Source of the DNA: Rhizobium sp. BK602
Lineage (GTDB): Bacteria; Pseudomonadota; Alphaproteobacteria; Rhizobiales; Rhizobiaceae
DNA length: 64,000 nt
Direction: 5' to 3'
NCBI RefSeq assembly: GCF_014195095.1
Contig: NZ_JACIBC010000011.1
Location: 1-64,000 of the forward strand
Part shown: piece by piece, positions 25,117 through 34,388 of the stretch
Layout: each line of letters begins with the position of its first letter
Numbering within the stretch: the first letter of the stretch is position 1
The notes under the pieces: generated by a model
Database searches by the model: none
What the model was told of the DNA's origin: nothing
Seen by the model: only the letters and a program-made list of their open reading frames with translations
Translations under genes and position numbers: made by a program

Positions 25117-26991
25117 TCACGCCGCTCTTGTCGGCGCGGGAAACACCGCTATGCGGTCTCGCCCGCCTGTTTTGGCATCGTAGAGCGCCCGGTCCGCCGC
25201 CTGTATGAGCTCCGACGGGGTCGAAAGGAAAGACGTCGCGCCGACGTTCGCCACGCCGATGCTGGCGGTGACGACGGATTTCGCGCTGGCGCGATGTGGG
25301 ATCGCACGTCCGTGAAGTTGGGCGCGAAGGGCTTCGGCCACATGCATCGCGCCATCGGCGTCGAGCCCCGGAAGAAGAATGGCGAATTCCTCGCCGCCAT
25401 AGCGGGCCGCGAGATCCGATGGGCGCTTGCAAACGGCCGTCAGGCATGCGCTGATCTGCTGCAGGCAGCGGTCGCCTTCGATATGGCCATAGGTATCGTT
25501 GAAAGCCTTGAAATGATCGATATCGATCAACAGCAGGCTCAGCGGCGATCCGTTGCGGGTAATGCCGGAAAACTCCCGGGCGACGGCGTTGTCAAAGGCG
25601 CGGCGGTTGGCGATGCCGGTGAGGGCATCGGTTTCGGCAAGTCCGCGCATGTCTTCGGCGAGCTTCTTCAGATGTTCCTCGGATTGCTTCATCGCCGTGA
25701 CATCGGACACGACGACGAGTGCGGAGCCGTCGGCGGCAAGACGCGTGCGCAGGCTGAGCCAGCGGCCGTCGAACATCGGAATTTCCGTATCGCGCTCGAG
25801 GAACAGCTGCTGTGCGGCGGCCTGAATCCACTCCTCGCTGACATCGGTGTCGACGTCGATGCGCTCGGCGTTGCGAACGACGGCGCGCACGATGTCGGCG
25901 ATATGCACACCGGGCTGGCGCGCATAGGCGGAACGGGGGAATGCGGCGCGATATTGCTCGTTGCAGAAGAGCAGCCGCCCTTGGGGATTGAACATCGCCA
26001 ACCCATCCGACATTTCCGCCATCGCCTGCGAGAGCAGGTTCCTGCTGTCCAGGAGCTCCTGTTCCAGCCGCTTCCTTTCGGTTATGTCGCGGGTCACGCC
26101 GGCCAATCCGATCAGATCGCCATGGCGATTACGCAGAGGAACCTTTGATATGAGAAACCAGCGTCCTGGGCCGTTTTCTTCAGGCAGATAGTCCTCGAAA
26201 TCCACCAATGGCTCGCCGGTATCCATGATCGCCTGCTCGCGATCGAAGTATTTCTGGGCGATATCGCGTGGATAAAGCTCAAAATCCGTCAGTCCGACCA
26301 TTTCTGACGAGCGCATGCGGCCATGTTGACGCGCAACGTTGAGGTTGGTCACCACGAACGCGCTGTCGAGATTCTTGACATAATGGAAATCGGGCGCTTG
26401 CGTCAGCGCGGCTCTCAGCATGTCGCGCTCGATCGTAAAGCCGCGGAAATAGGTGATCACCGAGGCGGCCAGCAATGTGGCAATGAACTTCAGGCCTGTC
26501 ATCAGCAGGCTGATCGTTCCGAAACCGGTGCCGCGCGCATCGAAGAGGACACTCATCGTCAAGGAAAACGCAGTCACCGTCAGGGCGGCGATCCAGATTC
26601 CCCTCGGACGGGCGGCCGAACGACCGAGCAGGAAGTGCACGGCCAATGAGACGAGCGAGAGGATAGTGATGGAGATAAGTCCCGGCACCATGCCGACGCC
26701 GCCCATATAGGCGCGACCGGCGAGCGTCATCGGGCCCGTGACCGCGATGGCGAGAGGGCCGCCATATATCGCCGAAATGGTGATCAGCGTCGAGCGCAGG
26801 TCGAGATAATATCCCGCATCGATCCTGACGGAGAGCAACATGGATACGAGAGCTGCCAGGCCCATCATCAGGCCGAAAGCCAAATTGGATTGGGCAGCGC
26901 TCAGCCGGTGGAACTTATAGTGCAGATGCATCCACACCGAAATCAGAAGCGCAACAGCCGTGACGTTGCCGATTAAAACCTGCCAGACCAT
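25117..26991 (-). CDS. Membrane-bound PAS-GGDEF diguanylate cyclase
   Basis: A 624-residue inner-membrane enzyme predicted to make cyclic di-GMP. The N-terminal 195 residues contain about six membrane helices of the 5TMR-LYT type (VRIDAGYYLDLRSTLITISAIYGGPLAIAVTGPMTLAGR). Two PAS domains follow (about 205-325, ending in the VTRDITERKRLEQEL linker, and about 335-450). The GGDEF domain runs to the end, with the active-site loop as GGEEF (around 530) and an RxxD inhibitory site five residues before it (RPSD). All catalytic features are present, so it should be active and product-inhibited. A second c-di-GMP enzyme is encoded just upstream on the same strand. Confidence 0.9.
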   Translation of the reverse strand: MVWQVLIGNVTAVALLISVWMHLHYKFHRLSAAQSNLAFGLMMGLAALVSMLLSVRIDAGYYLDLRSTLITISAIYGGPLAIAVTGPMTLAGRAYMGGVGMVPGLISITILSLVSLAVHFLLGRSAARPRGIWIAALTVTAFSLTMSVLFDARGTGFGTISLLMTGLKFIATLLAASVITYFRGFTIERDMLRAALTQAPDFHYVKNLDSAFVVTNLNVARQHGRMRSSEMVGLTDFELYPRDIAQKYFDREQAIMDTGEPLVDFEDYLPEENGPGRWFLISKVPLRNRHGDLIGLAGVTRDITERKRLEQELLDSRNLLSQAMAEMSDGLAMFNPQGRLLFCNEQYRAAFPRSAYARQPGVHIADIVRAVVRNAERIDVDTDVSEEWIQAAAQQLFLERDTEIPMFDGRWLSLRTRLAADGSALVVVSDVTAMKQSEEHLKKLAEDMRGLAETDALTGIANRRAFDNAVAREFSGITRNGSPLSLLLIDIDHFKAFNDTYGHIEGDRCLQQISACLTAVCKRPSDLAARYGGEEFAILLPGLDADGAMHVAEALRAQLHGRAIPHRASAKSVVTASIGVANVGATSFLSTPSELIQAADRALYDAKTGGRDRIAVFPAPTRAA

Positions 26992-27133
26992 GATGCTCTT
27001 CCTGAGAATTCAAGGAAAACTAGCTTGAATTCTTTGAGAAAGATTGAAAGACGGATCCTGCTTCGGGCCGCCTGCCAATGTTTTTCACAAGGCGCGCCGA
27101 ACATTGCCTCGGATCGATATTGTCCGGGCTTTC

Positions 27134-29278
27134 TTACGCGCGCTCTCGTTCCCATCGCAGATCCTCCTGGAGCAGCTTTCGCGAAATCTCGTCGGCCGAT
27201 ACGGGCTTGCCGACCATGTATCCCTGAAGCTGGTCGCATCCGGCGTCGCGCAATACCGCTGCCTGTTCAGCGGTTTCGATGCCTTCGGCCGTGACTGGAA
27301 TTCCCAGCGCCGTGGCCAGGGAAATGGTCGCACGCAAGACGTCGGCTCCGTTTCCGGCTGCCTCGACACCCGACACCAGCGACCGATCGATCTTCATGCG
27401 GTCGAAACCGAATTGCCGCAGCGCGCCGATGCTTGCATAACCGCAGCCGAAGTCGTCGAGCGCGAACCGGATGCCAATGTTCTTGAGTTGGTCGATCGAC
27501 CGGCGCGCCTGATCCGGATTGGTGATGAGGACACCTTCCGTGATCTCCAGGGTGAGCCGGGCCGGATCGAAACCGAAATCCTCCAGGACGGCGATCACCT
27601 GCGCGCCGAAATCCGGATTGCACAGCTGAATCGGCGATACGTTGACCGATAGCGTCAGGCCATCCCAGTTCTTTGCATGCGCGATCGACCGCCGCAGCAT
27701 GTGAATGCCCAAGGCGTCGATCAGGCCGGATTTTTCGGCCAGCGGTATGAAGATCTCGGGGCTGATGTTGCCCCTCGCGCTGGGCCAGCGCGCCAGGGCT
27801 TCAAGGCCGGTGATCATCCCCGTCGACGCGGACACCAGGGGCTGAAAGGCGGGTTCGATGATACCGCTGCCGATAGCATTTCTCAGCTCGCCTTCCAGTT
27901 CGGCGATCCGCTGACGATCCTGATCGAGCGCCGAATTATAGGCGACCGCATGGCCCTTTCCGTTTTCCTTGGCGCGATATAGAGCCATGTCGGCCCGGCG
28001 CAGAAGTTCCAACGGAGCGATGTCTGCGGCACTGGCTGCCGATCCAATGCTGGCGCCGGCCTCGATTGTCCGCCCATCGAGTTTGAAAGGCTCCATGAAG
28101 AGGTCGAGAATTGCCTTTTCCACCTCTTCGCGTGTGGCGAACCCGACCTGCACCAGCGCGAACTCGTCGCCGCCGAGCCTTGCCGCGGCAGCGATGTCGC
28201 GATGACAGTTCGGCAGTGCGTCGGCGATAATGCGGATCAGATCATCGCCGACGGCGTGCCCCCATGCGTCATTGACGGCCTTGAAGCCGTCGAGATCGAT
28301 CAGGTAGAGCGACATCGCCGTATTGCTCGAATTGCCCAGATGGTCGAGTGCGCTCAAAAGCCCATGCCGGTTGAGCAGGCCGCTGAGACTATCGTGGCTG
28401 GCTTCGAAACGGGCCGCTTCCGCAAGCGCGCGCAGGCGCCGTGCCTCGGACCTGCCGGCGAACAGGACGCCTCCCAGGAAGAGAACAAGAATGACGACCG
28501 CCGTCGCGATATAGGGATAGACATTGTGGAGCACCGCGGTTCCCGGTGCCTTGCTGGGCCAGACGAGATAGGTGATCGCCACGCCGTCGATATCCCTGAC
28601 GGGCGTGCTGAGGAGGTTCTGCGGGGGCACGGGCGCCAGGCGCAATTCCTCAAGTTCGTGTTCGTCCGACAATGTGTTGAGAACATCGGACGTCAGCTCC
28701 TTGTAGAAGCTGAGCACGCTGAGCTTCGGGAGTTCCACGCCCGGCGTGAAAGGCTGGATTGCCTGCGATGCCACGAGGGCAACACCGCTCTCGGTCTTCA
28801 TGAAATTGATGACAGGTTCCTGCCTTGGGCCGGCGGCGGCTTCGATCTGGCGATCGAAGGCTTCTCCGAAAAGGTCATGAGGCTGGAAGGGCTTGCCCTT
28901 GGAATAGGCCGAAATGACCGCGCCGTCCGGACCGATCACCGCCACGCCGTCATAGAGAGGATAGTTCGCGCTGGTCTTGCCCCAATTTGTGTAGGCCCAG
29001 TCTGCCGCGGTCGCCGAGCCGATTGCACTATAGGCATCGTCCCATACGGCGTTGTCCGTGGTGGTGCCGCTGAGACGCGAGATCAGCGCCGCCACCCCGG
29101 CCTGCGCGGCGCGGCCCGCGCGGGCATCGTCCATTTCGTTTGCCGAGCGTGTCATTGTCGTAAGGACGTGCGTTACAAGTCCCGTGAGCACGAGTGCGAT
29201 CAAAAGGAAGCAGGCGGTCACGGCGAACACGGAAGACGTCTGGGCACGCGCCTGCCCAGTTGCGCGGTTGAGCGACAT
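27134..29278 (-). CDS. CHASE4-like-GGDEF-EAL bifunctional c-di-GMP enzyme
   Basis: A 714-residue inner-membrane protein. Two transmembrane segments (about 17-40 and 260-280) bracket a periplasmic sensor resembling CHASE4 (TTDNAVWDDAYSAI...NYPLYDGVAVIGPDGAVISAYSKG). A GGDEF domain with intact LGGDEF near residue 367 follows; the RxxD inhibitory site is not present at its usual spot. The EAL domain has all catalytic motifs: EALARW near 490, the NVSP and EITEG segments, DDFGCGYASI, KIDRSLV, AEGIET and QGY. Both synthesis and hydrolysis of c-di-GMP are therefore possible from sequence; which dominates is not readable. Confidence 0.92.
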   Translation of the reverse strand: MSLNRATGQARAQTSSVFAVTACFLLIALVLTGLVTHVLTTMTRSANEMDDARAGRAAQAGVAALISRLSGTTTDNAVWDDAYSAIGSATAADWAYTNWGKTSANYPLYDGVAVIGPDGAVISAYSKGKPFQPHDLFGEAFDRQIEAAAGPRQEPVINFMKTESGVALVASQAIQPFTPGVELPKLSVLSFYKELTSDVLNTLSDEHELEELRLAPVPPQNLLSTPVRDIDGVAITYLVWPSKAPGTAVLHNVYPYIATAVVILVLFLGGVLFAGRSEARRLRALAEAARFEASHDSLSGLLNRHGLLSALDHLGNSSNTAMSLYLIDLDGFKAVNDAWGHAVGDDLIRIIADALPNCHRDIAAAARLGGDEFALVQVGFATREEVEKAILDLFMEPFKLDGRTIEAGASIGSAASAADIAPLELLRRADMALYRAKENGKGHAVAYNSALDQDRQRIAELEGELRNAIGSGIIEPAFQPLVSASTGMITGLEALARWPSARGNISPEIFIPLAEKSGLIDALGIHMLRRSIAHAKNWDGLTLSVNVSPIQLCNPDFGAQVIAVLEDFGFDPARLTLEITEGVLITNPDQARRSIDQLKNIGIRFALDDFGCGYASIGALRQFGFDRMKIDRSLVSGVEAAGNGADVLRATISLATALGIPVTAEGIETAEQAAVLRDAGCDQLQGYMVGKPVSADEISRKLLQEDLRWERERA

Positions 29279-29495
29279 GAAAAGTCCGAGGTACAGATTG
29301 GGGGGATCATGTCGGCGAGACTGCAGGAGACATCATGTCCGCAATGCGCTGCATCCTCAATCTACCTGATGATCGTGTAGGCGCGATTAAGGGGCGTGGT
29401 TAACAAGCCTGTTGGACCTGGGTCGCATTGATCCAGCTGTTTTAAGGATCGAACGTCATCGTGCGAGGCATCGAAGTCTGATCTCTGACGGTTCT

Positions 29496-29541
29496 GGCAA
29501 TATTTTGCTTGCTGGCGGAATCCATCTGGCAAATTCTTGCC
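29496..29541. promoter_or_regulatory. Twin palindromic upstream activator sites
   Basis: Copy 1 is GGCAA (29496-29500), four bases, TTGCT (29505-29509). Copy 2 is GGCAA (29528-29532), four bases, TTGCC (29537-29541). Both are preceded by TCT. They are 32 bp apart, about three helical turns, and 145-190 bp upstream of the sigma-54 -24 element, the classical position of enhancer sites for an NtrC/DctD-type activator. Confidence 0.6.
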
Positions 29542-29685
29542 GGATGAAGGGTTGCGGCCGAATCCCTCTCCACGATCAAATCTGGGGACGCGATCGTCGA
29601 TAAATTTCGAAATCTTAGAGTTTTTCGTACGTTAGCGGGAACGTCTCGTGTGGGAATTCGGCGGGTCTCCATCCCGGCGGGCATT

Positions 29686-29701
29686 TGGCACATGCCTTGC
29701 T
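29686..29701 (+). promoter_or_regulatory. Sigma-54 (RpoN) -24/-12 promoter
   Basis: TGGCAC (29686-29691), five bases, TTGCT (29697-29701). The invariant GG and GC pairs are exactly ten bases apart, matching the TGGCAC-N5-TTGCW consensus. The expected transcription start near 29712 precedes the ABC operon start at 29749. The kinase/sigma-54 activator pair at the end of the same gene run is the obvious regulator. Confidence 0.8.
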
Positions 29702-29748
29702 CCCGTATTGGCGATCCGTTTGTGGATCGCTGTTTTTGGGAGGAAAAC

Positions 29749-30705
29749 ATGAACAGTTTGAAGCGCCGGCTGCTGCTGGCCGCCGTTGCCCTTATGGCTG
29801 CAACATCCGTGAACGCTGCCGATAAGGTCCGGCTCGGCAATCTGAAATTCGCCCATTACGGTGCGATCTCCTACATGAAGGAGCTGGCTCCGAAATATGA
29901 TCTGGAGATCGAGGAGCGCTTCTTTGCCAAGGGCATCGACATCCTGCCGGCCATCGTCGCCGGCGAAGTGGATGTCGCCGCAAGCGCCGTCGACGCGGCA
30001 ATCGCCGGCCGCGCCAAGGGCGTGCCGATCTATGCCGTCGCCGGTTTCGCCAAGGGTGGCGCCCGCATCGTGGCCGGCAGCAAATCCGGCATCACCTCGA
30101 TCGCGCAATTCAAAGGCAAGAAGGTTGGCGTTGCCCGCGGCGGCGCCCAGGAACTGCTGCTGCTGGCCGAACTCGACAAGGCCGGCCTGACCTGGTCGGA
30201 AAAGCCCGGCAAGGACGTGCAGATCCTCTACATGGCCTATGCCGACCTCAACCAAGCGCTGATGGCCGGCGATATCGATGCCATGAGCCAGTCGGAACCG
30301 CAGGCGAGCCAGGCGATCAACAAGGCCTTCGGCGTCGAGATCCTCAAGCCCTACGATACGCCGATCGGCATGCCTGTGCGTTCGCTGGTCTTCTCGGAGG
30401 ACTTCTACAAGAAGGGCGACGTTGCCGAGCGCACCATGAAGCTTTTCGTCGAGGCGACGAAGACCTTCATCGGCAAGCCGGATCTGGCGGAGAAATACGT
30501 CATCAACGACATGTTCAAGGGCCAGATCACGCCGCAGGATTTCAAGGACGCCATCGGCAACTCGCCCTACAGCTATGAGATCACGCCGGAGCATGTTCAG
30601 ATCACCACCGACCTGATGGTGAAATATGGCGTCGGCAAGCTCGCCAATCCGCCGAAGGCGACCGACTGGGTCAAGACCGACCTGCTGGAAAGCGCCCTGA
30701 AATGA
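29749..30705 (+). CDS. NMT1/SsuA-type ABC transporter substrate-binding protein
   Basis: A 318-residue periplasmic binding protein of the NMT1/THI5-like (taurine/nitrate/sulfonate) family. The Sec signal peptide ends near VNA/ADKV. The mature protein has the family pattern GNLKFAHYGAISYMKELAPKYDLEIEERFFAKGIDILPAIVAGEVDVAASAVDAAIAGRAKGVPI. The ATG at 29749 follows GGGAGGA. It overlaps the permease gene by four bases. The substrate is unknown; relatives bind sulfonates, pyrimidines, nitrate or aromatic acids. Expression is probably sigma-54-dependent through the promoter 60 bases upstream. Confidence 0.88.
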   Translation: MNSLKRRLLLAAVALMAATSVNAADKVRLGNLKFAHYGAISYMKELAPKYDLEIEERFFAKGIDILPAIVAGEVDVAASAVDAAIAGRAKGVPIYAVAGFAKGGARIVAGSKSGITSIAQFKGKKVGVARGGAQELLLLAELDKAGLTWSEKPGKDVQILYMAYADLNQALMAGDIDAMSQSEPQASQAINKAFGVEILKPYDTPIGMPVRSLVFSEDFYKKGDVAERTMKLFVEATKTFIGKPDLAEKYVINDMFKGQITPQDFKDAIGNSPYSYEITPEHVQITTDLMVKYGVGKLANPPKATDWVKTDLLESALK

Positions 30706-31508
30706 TGAAGCGGCTGTTTCAGAATCTGGCCGTTCCGGTCGTCCTGCTGATCGTCTGGCAATTGATGTCGGTCTTCGGCCTGGTCAGGCCGGAGATCCTG
30801 CCGTCCCCCGTCGCGATCCTGGAGCGGTTCTGGCTCTATCTGGCGCCCGAGCAAAGCCTCCAGGAAGCTGGCGGCCTTGGTGCCTGGGTCATGTCGAGCG
30901 AGCTTCTGGGCGATCTGCTGGCAAGCCTCCAGCGCGTCGTCCTGGGTTTTGTCGTCGGAGCGGGCCTGGCATTGCCGCTGGGGCTGCTGATGGGTACGGA
31001 TCGCACGATCGAGCGCTATCTGAACCCGGTCATCCAGTTCCTGCGGCCGATCCCGCCGATCGCCTATATTCCGCTGGCGATCCTTTGGTTCGGCCTCGGC
31101 AACCCGCCGGCCATCTTCCTGATCGCCATCGGCGCCTTCTTTCCGGTGCTGATCAACACGATCAGTGGCGTGCGCAACGTCGACAGCATCTATGTGCGGG
31201 CGGCCACCAATCTGGGGGCGGACAGGCTGACGCTGTTCCGGCGGGTCATCCTGCCGGCCGCCACGCCGTATATTCTCACGGGCATGCGCATCGGCATCGG
31301 CACGGCCTTCATCGTCGTCATCGTCGCCGAGATGATCGCGGTCAACAGTGGTCTCGGATACCGCATCCTCGAAGCCCGCGAATATATGTGGTCGGACAAG
31401 GTGATTGCCGGGATGATCGCCATCGGCCTGCTCGGCCTTGCCATCGATCTCGGCGTCAACCGGCTGAACAGCCATCTCCTGCGCTGGCATCGCGGCATCG
31501 AGTCGTAA
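30702..31508 (+). CDS. SsuC/TauC-type ABC transporter permease
   Basis: A 268-residue inner-membrane permease with about six hydrophobic helices. The segments RPIPPIAYIPLAILWFGLGNPPAIFLIAIGAFFPVLINT and VRAATNLGADRLTLFRRVILPAATPYILTGMRIGIG (coupling loop) are typical of the SsuC/TauC/NrtB family. It begins within the end of the binding-protein gene (ATGA). A strong stem-loop separates it from the ATPase gene. Confidence 0.9.
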   Translation: MMKRLFQNLAVPVVLLIVWQLMSVFGLVRPEILPSPVAILERFWLYLAPEQSLQEAGGLGAWVMSSELLGDLLASLQRVVLGFVVGAGLALPLGLLMGTDRTIERYLNPVIQFLRPIPPIAYIPLAILWFGLGNPPAIFLIAIGAFFPVLINTISGVRNVDSIYVRAATNLGADRLTLFRRVILPAATPYILTGMRIGIGTAFIVVIVAEMIAVNSGLGYRILEAREYMWSDKVIAGMIAIGLLGLAIDLGVNRLNSHLLRWHRGIES

Positions 31509-31541
31509 TCCGGCGCAGCCACAGTCGTTTGTCTTCAATCT

Positions 31542-31585
31542 GCCGGTCCGCCTGTCCCGATGGATGGAGGGGACATCGGACCGGC
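31542..31585 (+). other. Intercistronic stem-loop between permease and ATPase genes
   Basis: A 9-bp perfect stem (GCCGGTCCG 31542-31550 with CGGACCGGC 31577-31585) encloses a second 5-bp stem (GTCCC 31554-31558 with GGGAC 31570-31574). No T-run follows, so it more likely modulates mRNA stability or read-through than terminates fully. Confidence 0.65.
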
Positions 31586-31629
31586 GCGATGGCATTGATC
31601 CATCAATGTTCGCGACAGGGAGGAACCAT

Positions 31630-32469
31630 ATGTCGATCACCTCTGCAAATCTCGCCCCGCAGGCGGCCACCGCCTCCGCGCCCCAGATTCTCGCGCGCGG
31701 CGTCAACAAGATCTTCGGCAAGGAGCCGGCTTCGGTCACCGCGCTGAAGGACATCGATCTTGAAATCAGCGCCGGGGAGTTCGTCTGCCTTCTCGGCCCT
31801 TCCGGCTGCGGCAAGTCAACCCTGCTTAATGCCATCGCCGGCTTTTCGCTACCGACGACGGGGACGCTGGAGGTCTCCGGCAAGGCCGTCGCCGCGCCGG
31901 GGCCGGATCGCGGCATGGTGTTCCAGGAATATGCGCTGTTTCCGTGGATGACCGTCGAGCGCAATATCGCCTTCGGGCTGGAGATACGCGGTCTGGGCAA
32001 GCAGCAGATCGCCGAGACCGTCAATCAGCTTCTCGATCTCCTCGGCCTCAAGGAATTCCGCCAGCGTTTCCCCAAGGATCTCTCCGGCGGCATGCGCCAG
32101 CGTGTGGCGATTGCCCGCGTTCTGGCGCTCGATCCGCCGATCATGCTGATGGACGAGCCGTTCGGCGCGCTCGATGCGCTGACGAGGCGCTCGCTGCAGG
32201 ACGAGTTGCTGCGTATCTGGCAGGCGGTCGGCAAGACCATCGTCTTCGTCACCCATTCCATCGAGGAGGCGATCTATCTAGGCTCGCGCGTCGTCATCCT
32301 CACCTACCGGCCCGGCACGATCAAAAAGGACATCGCGATCGAACTGCCCTATCCCAGGGACACCAACTCGGTCGAGTTCAACGAGATCAAGCGGGAGCTG
32401 GCGCAGATCGTCCATGCCGAGCAGGATCGCTTCGCGCTGGACGAGCGCAAGGGGCTGACCCTGGATTGA
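31630..32469 (+). CDS. SsuB/TauB-type ABC transporter ATP-binding protein
   Basis: A 279-residue ATPase that drives the preceding permease. Walker A (GPSGCGKST near residue 58), the Q-loop FQEYALFPWMTV, signature LSGGMRQRVAIARVLAL, Walker B IMLMDEPFGALDALTR and the switch His in VFVTHSIEEAI are intact. The ATG at 31630 follows GGGAGG. An in-frame upstream extension crosses the stem-loop and is rejected. It is followed 20 bases later by the kinase gene. Confidence 0.9.
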   Translation: MSITSANLAPQAATASAPQILARGVNKIFGKEPASVTALKDIDLEISAGEFVCLLGPSGCGKSTLLNAIAGFSLPTTGTLEVSGKAVAAPGPDRGMVFQEYALFPWMTVERNIAFGLEIRGLGKQQIAETVNQLLDLLGLKEFRQRFPKDLSGGMRQRVAIARVLALDPPIMLMDEPFGALDALTRRSLQDELLRIWQAVGKTIVFVTHSIEEAIYLGSRVVILTYRPGTIKKDIAIELPYPRDTNSVEFNEIKRELAQIVHAEQDRFALDERKGLTLD

Positions 32470-32489
32470 CAGATCGGGAGGCTGCGTGA

Positions 32490-34388
32490 TTGGAGATGTC
32501 CAATGCTCCTTCGTCACGCGGCTCATCCTGTTATGATGCCGCGATCGAGCATGGGTGGGGGACGCCGTTGCGATGGAAATACCTGATACTGGCGCTTGTG
32601 CTCGCGATCCTCTGCGTGGGCATGCCGGCGCTTGTTCAGGATATGACGCGCAAATACGGGCTGCGTGAGGCGGCGGTCCAGTCGCATGAGAGGCTGAAGC
32701 TGATTTCCGCCACGCTTTCGACCCGCATCGAACGGTTCCGCTACCTGCCCGACGTCGTGGCGCGCTCCAGCGAGATCGAGGATCTCTTCCGCTCCGGCAT
32801 GGCGCAGGCGAAGCGGCCGGACATCAACCGCTTCCTTGCGCGCCTTGCCGACGCTTCCGGCGCGGTGGCGCTCTATGTCACCGATACGACGGGACTGGCG
32901 ATCGCTTCGAGCAACTACGACACGCCCGACAGTTTCGTCGGCCATGACTATAGCTACCGGCCCTATTTCCGCGATGCCATGGCCAATGGCAATGGCGGCT
33001 ATTACGCGATCGGCGCGACCACGGGGCAGCCGGGCTATTTCCTCTCCGTACCGATCAAGGTCGACGACAGGGTGGTGGGTGTTTCCATCGTCAAGATCGA
33101 CCTGCTGCCGGTCGAAAAGCAGTGGCACGATGCCGGCGAAGAGGTCGCCATGACGGATAGCGAGGGTATCATTTTCCTCTCCTCGCGACCGGATTGGCGC
33201 TATACGGCAACCGTACCGATCTCGCCGACGGCATTGGCGCAGCTGAAGCAGGAGCGCCGCTATGGCGACGCGGCGCTGGCACCGAAGATCCGCGTCGTTC
33301 AATCCTCGGGCTTCGATCTGGCGACGGTCGGAAATGACGGGGCGTCGGAGCAGCGCCTGCAGGTCAAGGCACCGTTCGGTGAGAAGGGCTGGACGCTGAT
33401 CTATTTCGCCGATCTCGCCGACATCAGGCGGCAGGACGATATTGTCGCCGTCGCCACGGCGCTGGCCGGCCTGCTTGTGCTCGCCGGCATCACCATCGCG
33501 GTGCAGAGGCGCCGCGGCCGTCTGGCGGCAAGGCGGGCCTTCGAGCAGCTCGAACATCGCGTTGCCGAACGCACCCAGCAATTGAAGCTCAGCCATGACC
33601 TGCTCGAGCGGGAAATCGCCGAGCGCAAGGAGGCTGAACGGCAGCTGAGCGTCACCCGCAGCAATCTCTCGCAGGCAGAGAAACTGGCCCTGATCGGCCA
33701 GGCCTTCGCCGGTCTTGCCCACGAGATCAACCAGCCCCTGGCGGCCTTGTCGACCTATATCGCCTCCACGCGGCTGCTCTTGAAGCGCAAGCAATATGAG
33801 CCGATCGAGGAAAATATCGACACGATGAACGAGGTCGTCGGCCGCATTTCCGATCTGACCGGCCAGTTGAAGCGGCTGGCACGCCGCAGCGACGACGAAT
33901 TCGTCGATGTCGATCTCGGCGCGATCGTCAAGCGCACGCTGAAACTGCTGAAGTTTCGGTTTTCCGATCTCGGCATCAACGTGTCGCAGGATATCGATGC
34001 CCGGCTCAAGGTGCAGGGCAGTGCCGCGCAACTGGAGCAGGTGGTCCTCAATCTTCTCACCAATGCGGTCGATGCTGTAAGACACCGGAAGGACCCGGCC
34101 ATTCATGTCAGCGGACGGGCGGACGGGGCGTGGTGCATGATTACCGTTGACGACAACGGTCCGGGGATTGCCGCCGAGATGGGAACACAACTGTTCGAGC
34201 CTTTCTATACGACCAAACTGCCGGGCGAAGGCCTCGGTCTCGGCCTGGCGACGGCGCACCGCATTGCCAACGATCACGGGGGCTCATTGTCCTTCGACCG
34301 GTCACCGCTGGGTGGCGCCAGCTTCGTCCTGCGCCTGAGGCAGAACGGCAGCAGCGTATCGCGTCGCCGCGAAAGGAGTGAGGGATGA
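32490..34388 (+). CDS. DctB-like sensor histidine kinase
   Basis: A 632-residue membrane kinase. Transmembrane segments lie at about 28-50 and 317-338. Between them is a periplasmic double-Cache domain with the signature SYRPYFRDAMANGNGGYYAIGATTGQPGYFLSVPI, as in DctB. A coiled coil follows (VAERTQQLKLSHDLLEREIAERKEAERQL), then a HisKA domain with His411 (GLAHEINQPLAALSTYI) and a HATPase with VDDNGPGI and GLGLGLATAHRI boxes. The start is TTG at 32490, eight bases after GGGAGG; ATG at 32496 is the alternative. It overlaps the activator gene by four bases. It probably senses the transported compound and controls the ABC operon upstream. Confidence 0.9.
   Translation: MEMSNAPSSRGSSCYDAAIEHGWGTPLRWKYLILALVLAILCVGMPALVQDMTRKYGLREAAVQSHERLKLISATLSTRIERFRYLPDVVARSSEIEDLFRSGMAQAKRPDINRFLARLADASGAVALYVTDTTGLAIASSNYDTPDSFVGHDYSYRPYFRDAMANGNGGYYAIGATTGQPGYFLSVPIKVDDRVVGVSIVKIDLLPVEKQWHDAGEEVAMTDSEGIIFLSSRPDWRYTATVPISPTALAQLKQERRYGDAALAPKIRVVQSSGFDLATVGNDGASEQRLQVKAPFGEKGWTLIYFADLADIRRQDDIVAVATALAGLLVLAGITIAVQRRRGRLAARRAFEQLEHRVAERTQQLKLSHDLLEREIAERKEAERQLSVTRSNLSQAEKLALIGQAFAGLAHEINQPLAALSTYIASTRLLLKRKQYEPIEENIDTMNEVVGRISDLTGQLKRLARRSDDEFVDVDLGAIVKRTLKLLKFRFSDLGINVSQDIDARLKVQGSAAQLEQVVLNLLTNAVDAVRHRKDPAIHVSGRADGAWCMITVDDNGPGIAAEMGTQLFEPFYTTKLPGEGLGLGLATAHRIANDHGGSLSFDRSPLGGASFVLRLRQNGSSVSRRRERSEG

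Larger units (their letters stand above)
29279..29748. other. Regulatory intergenic region upstream of the NMT1-type ABC operon
   Basis: No coding capacity is convincing in these 470 bases. The region holds two GGCAA-N4-TTGC palindromes (29496-29541) and a sigma-54-type promoter (29686-29701), listed separately. The part near 29600-29630 is AT-rich. Confidence 0.6.
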
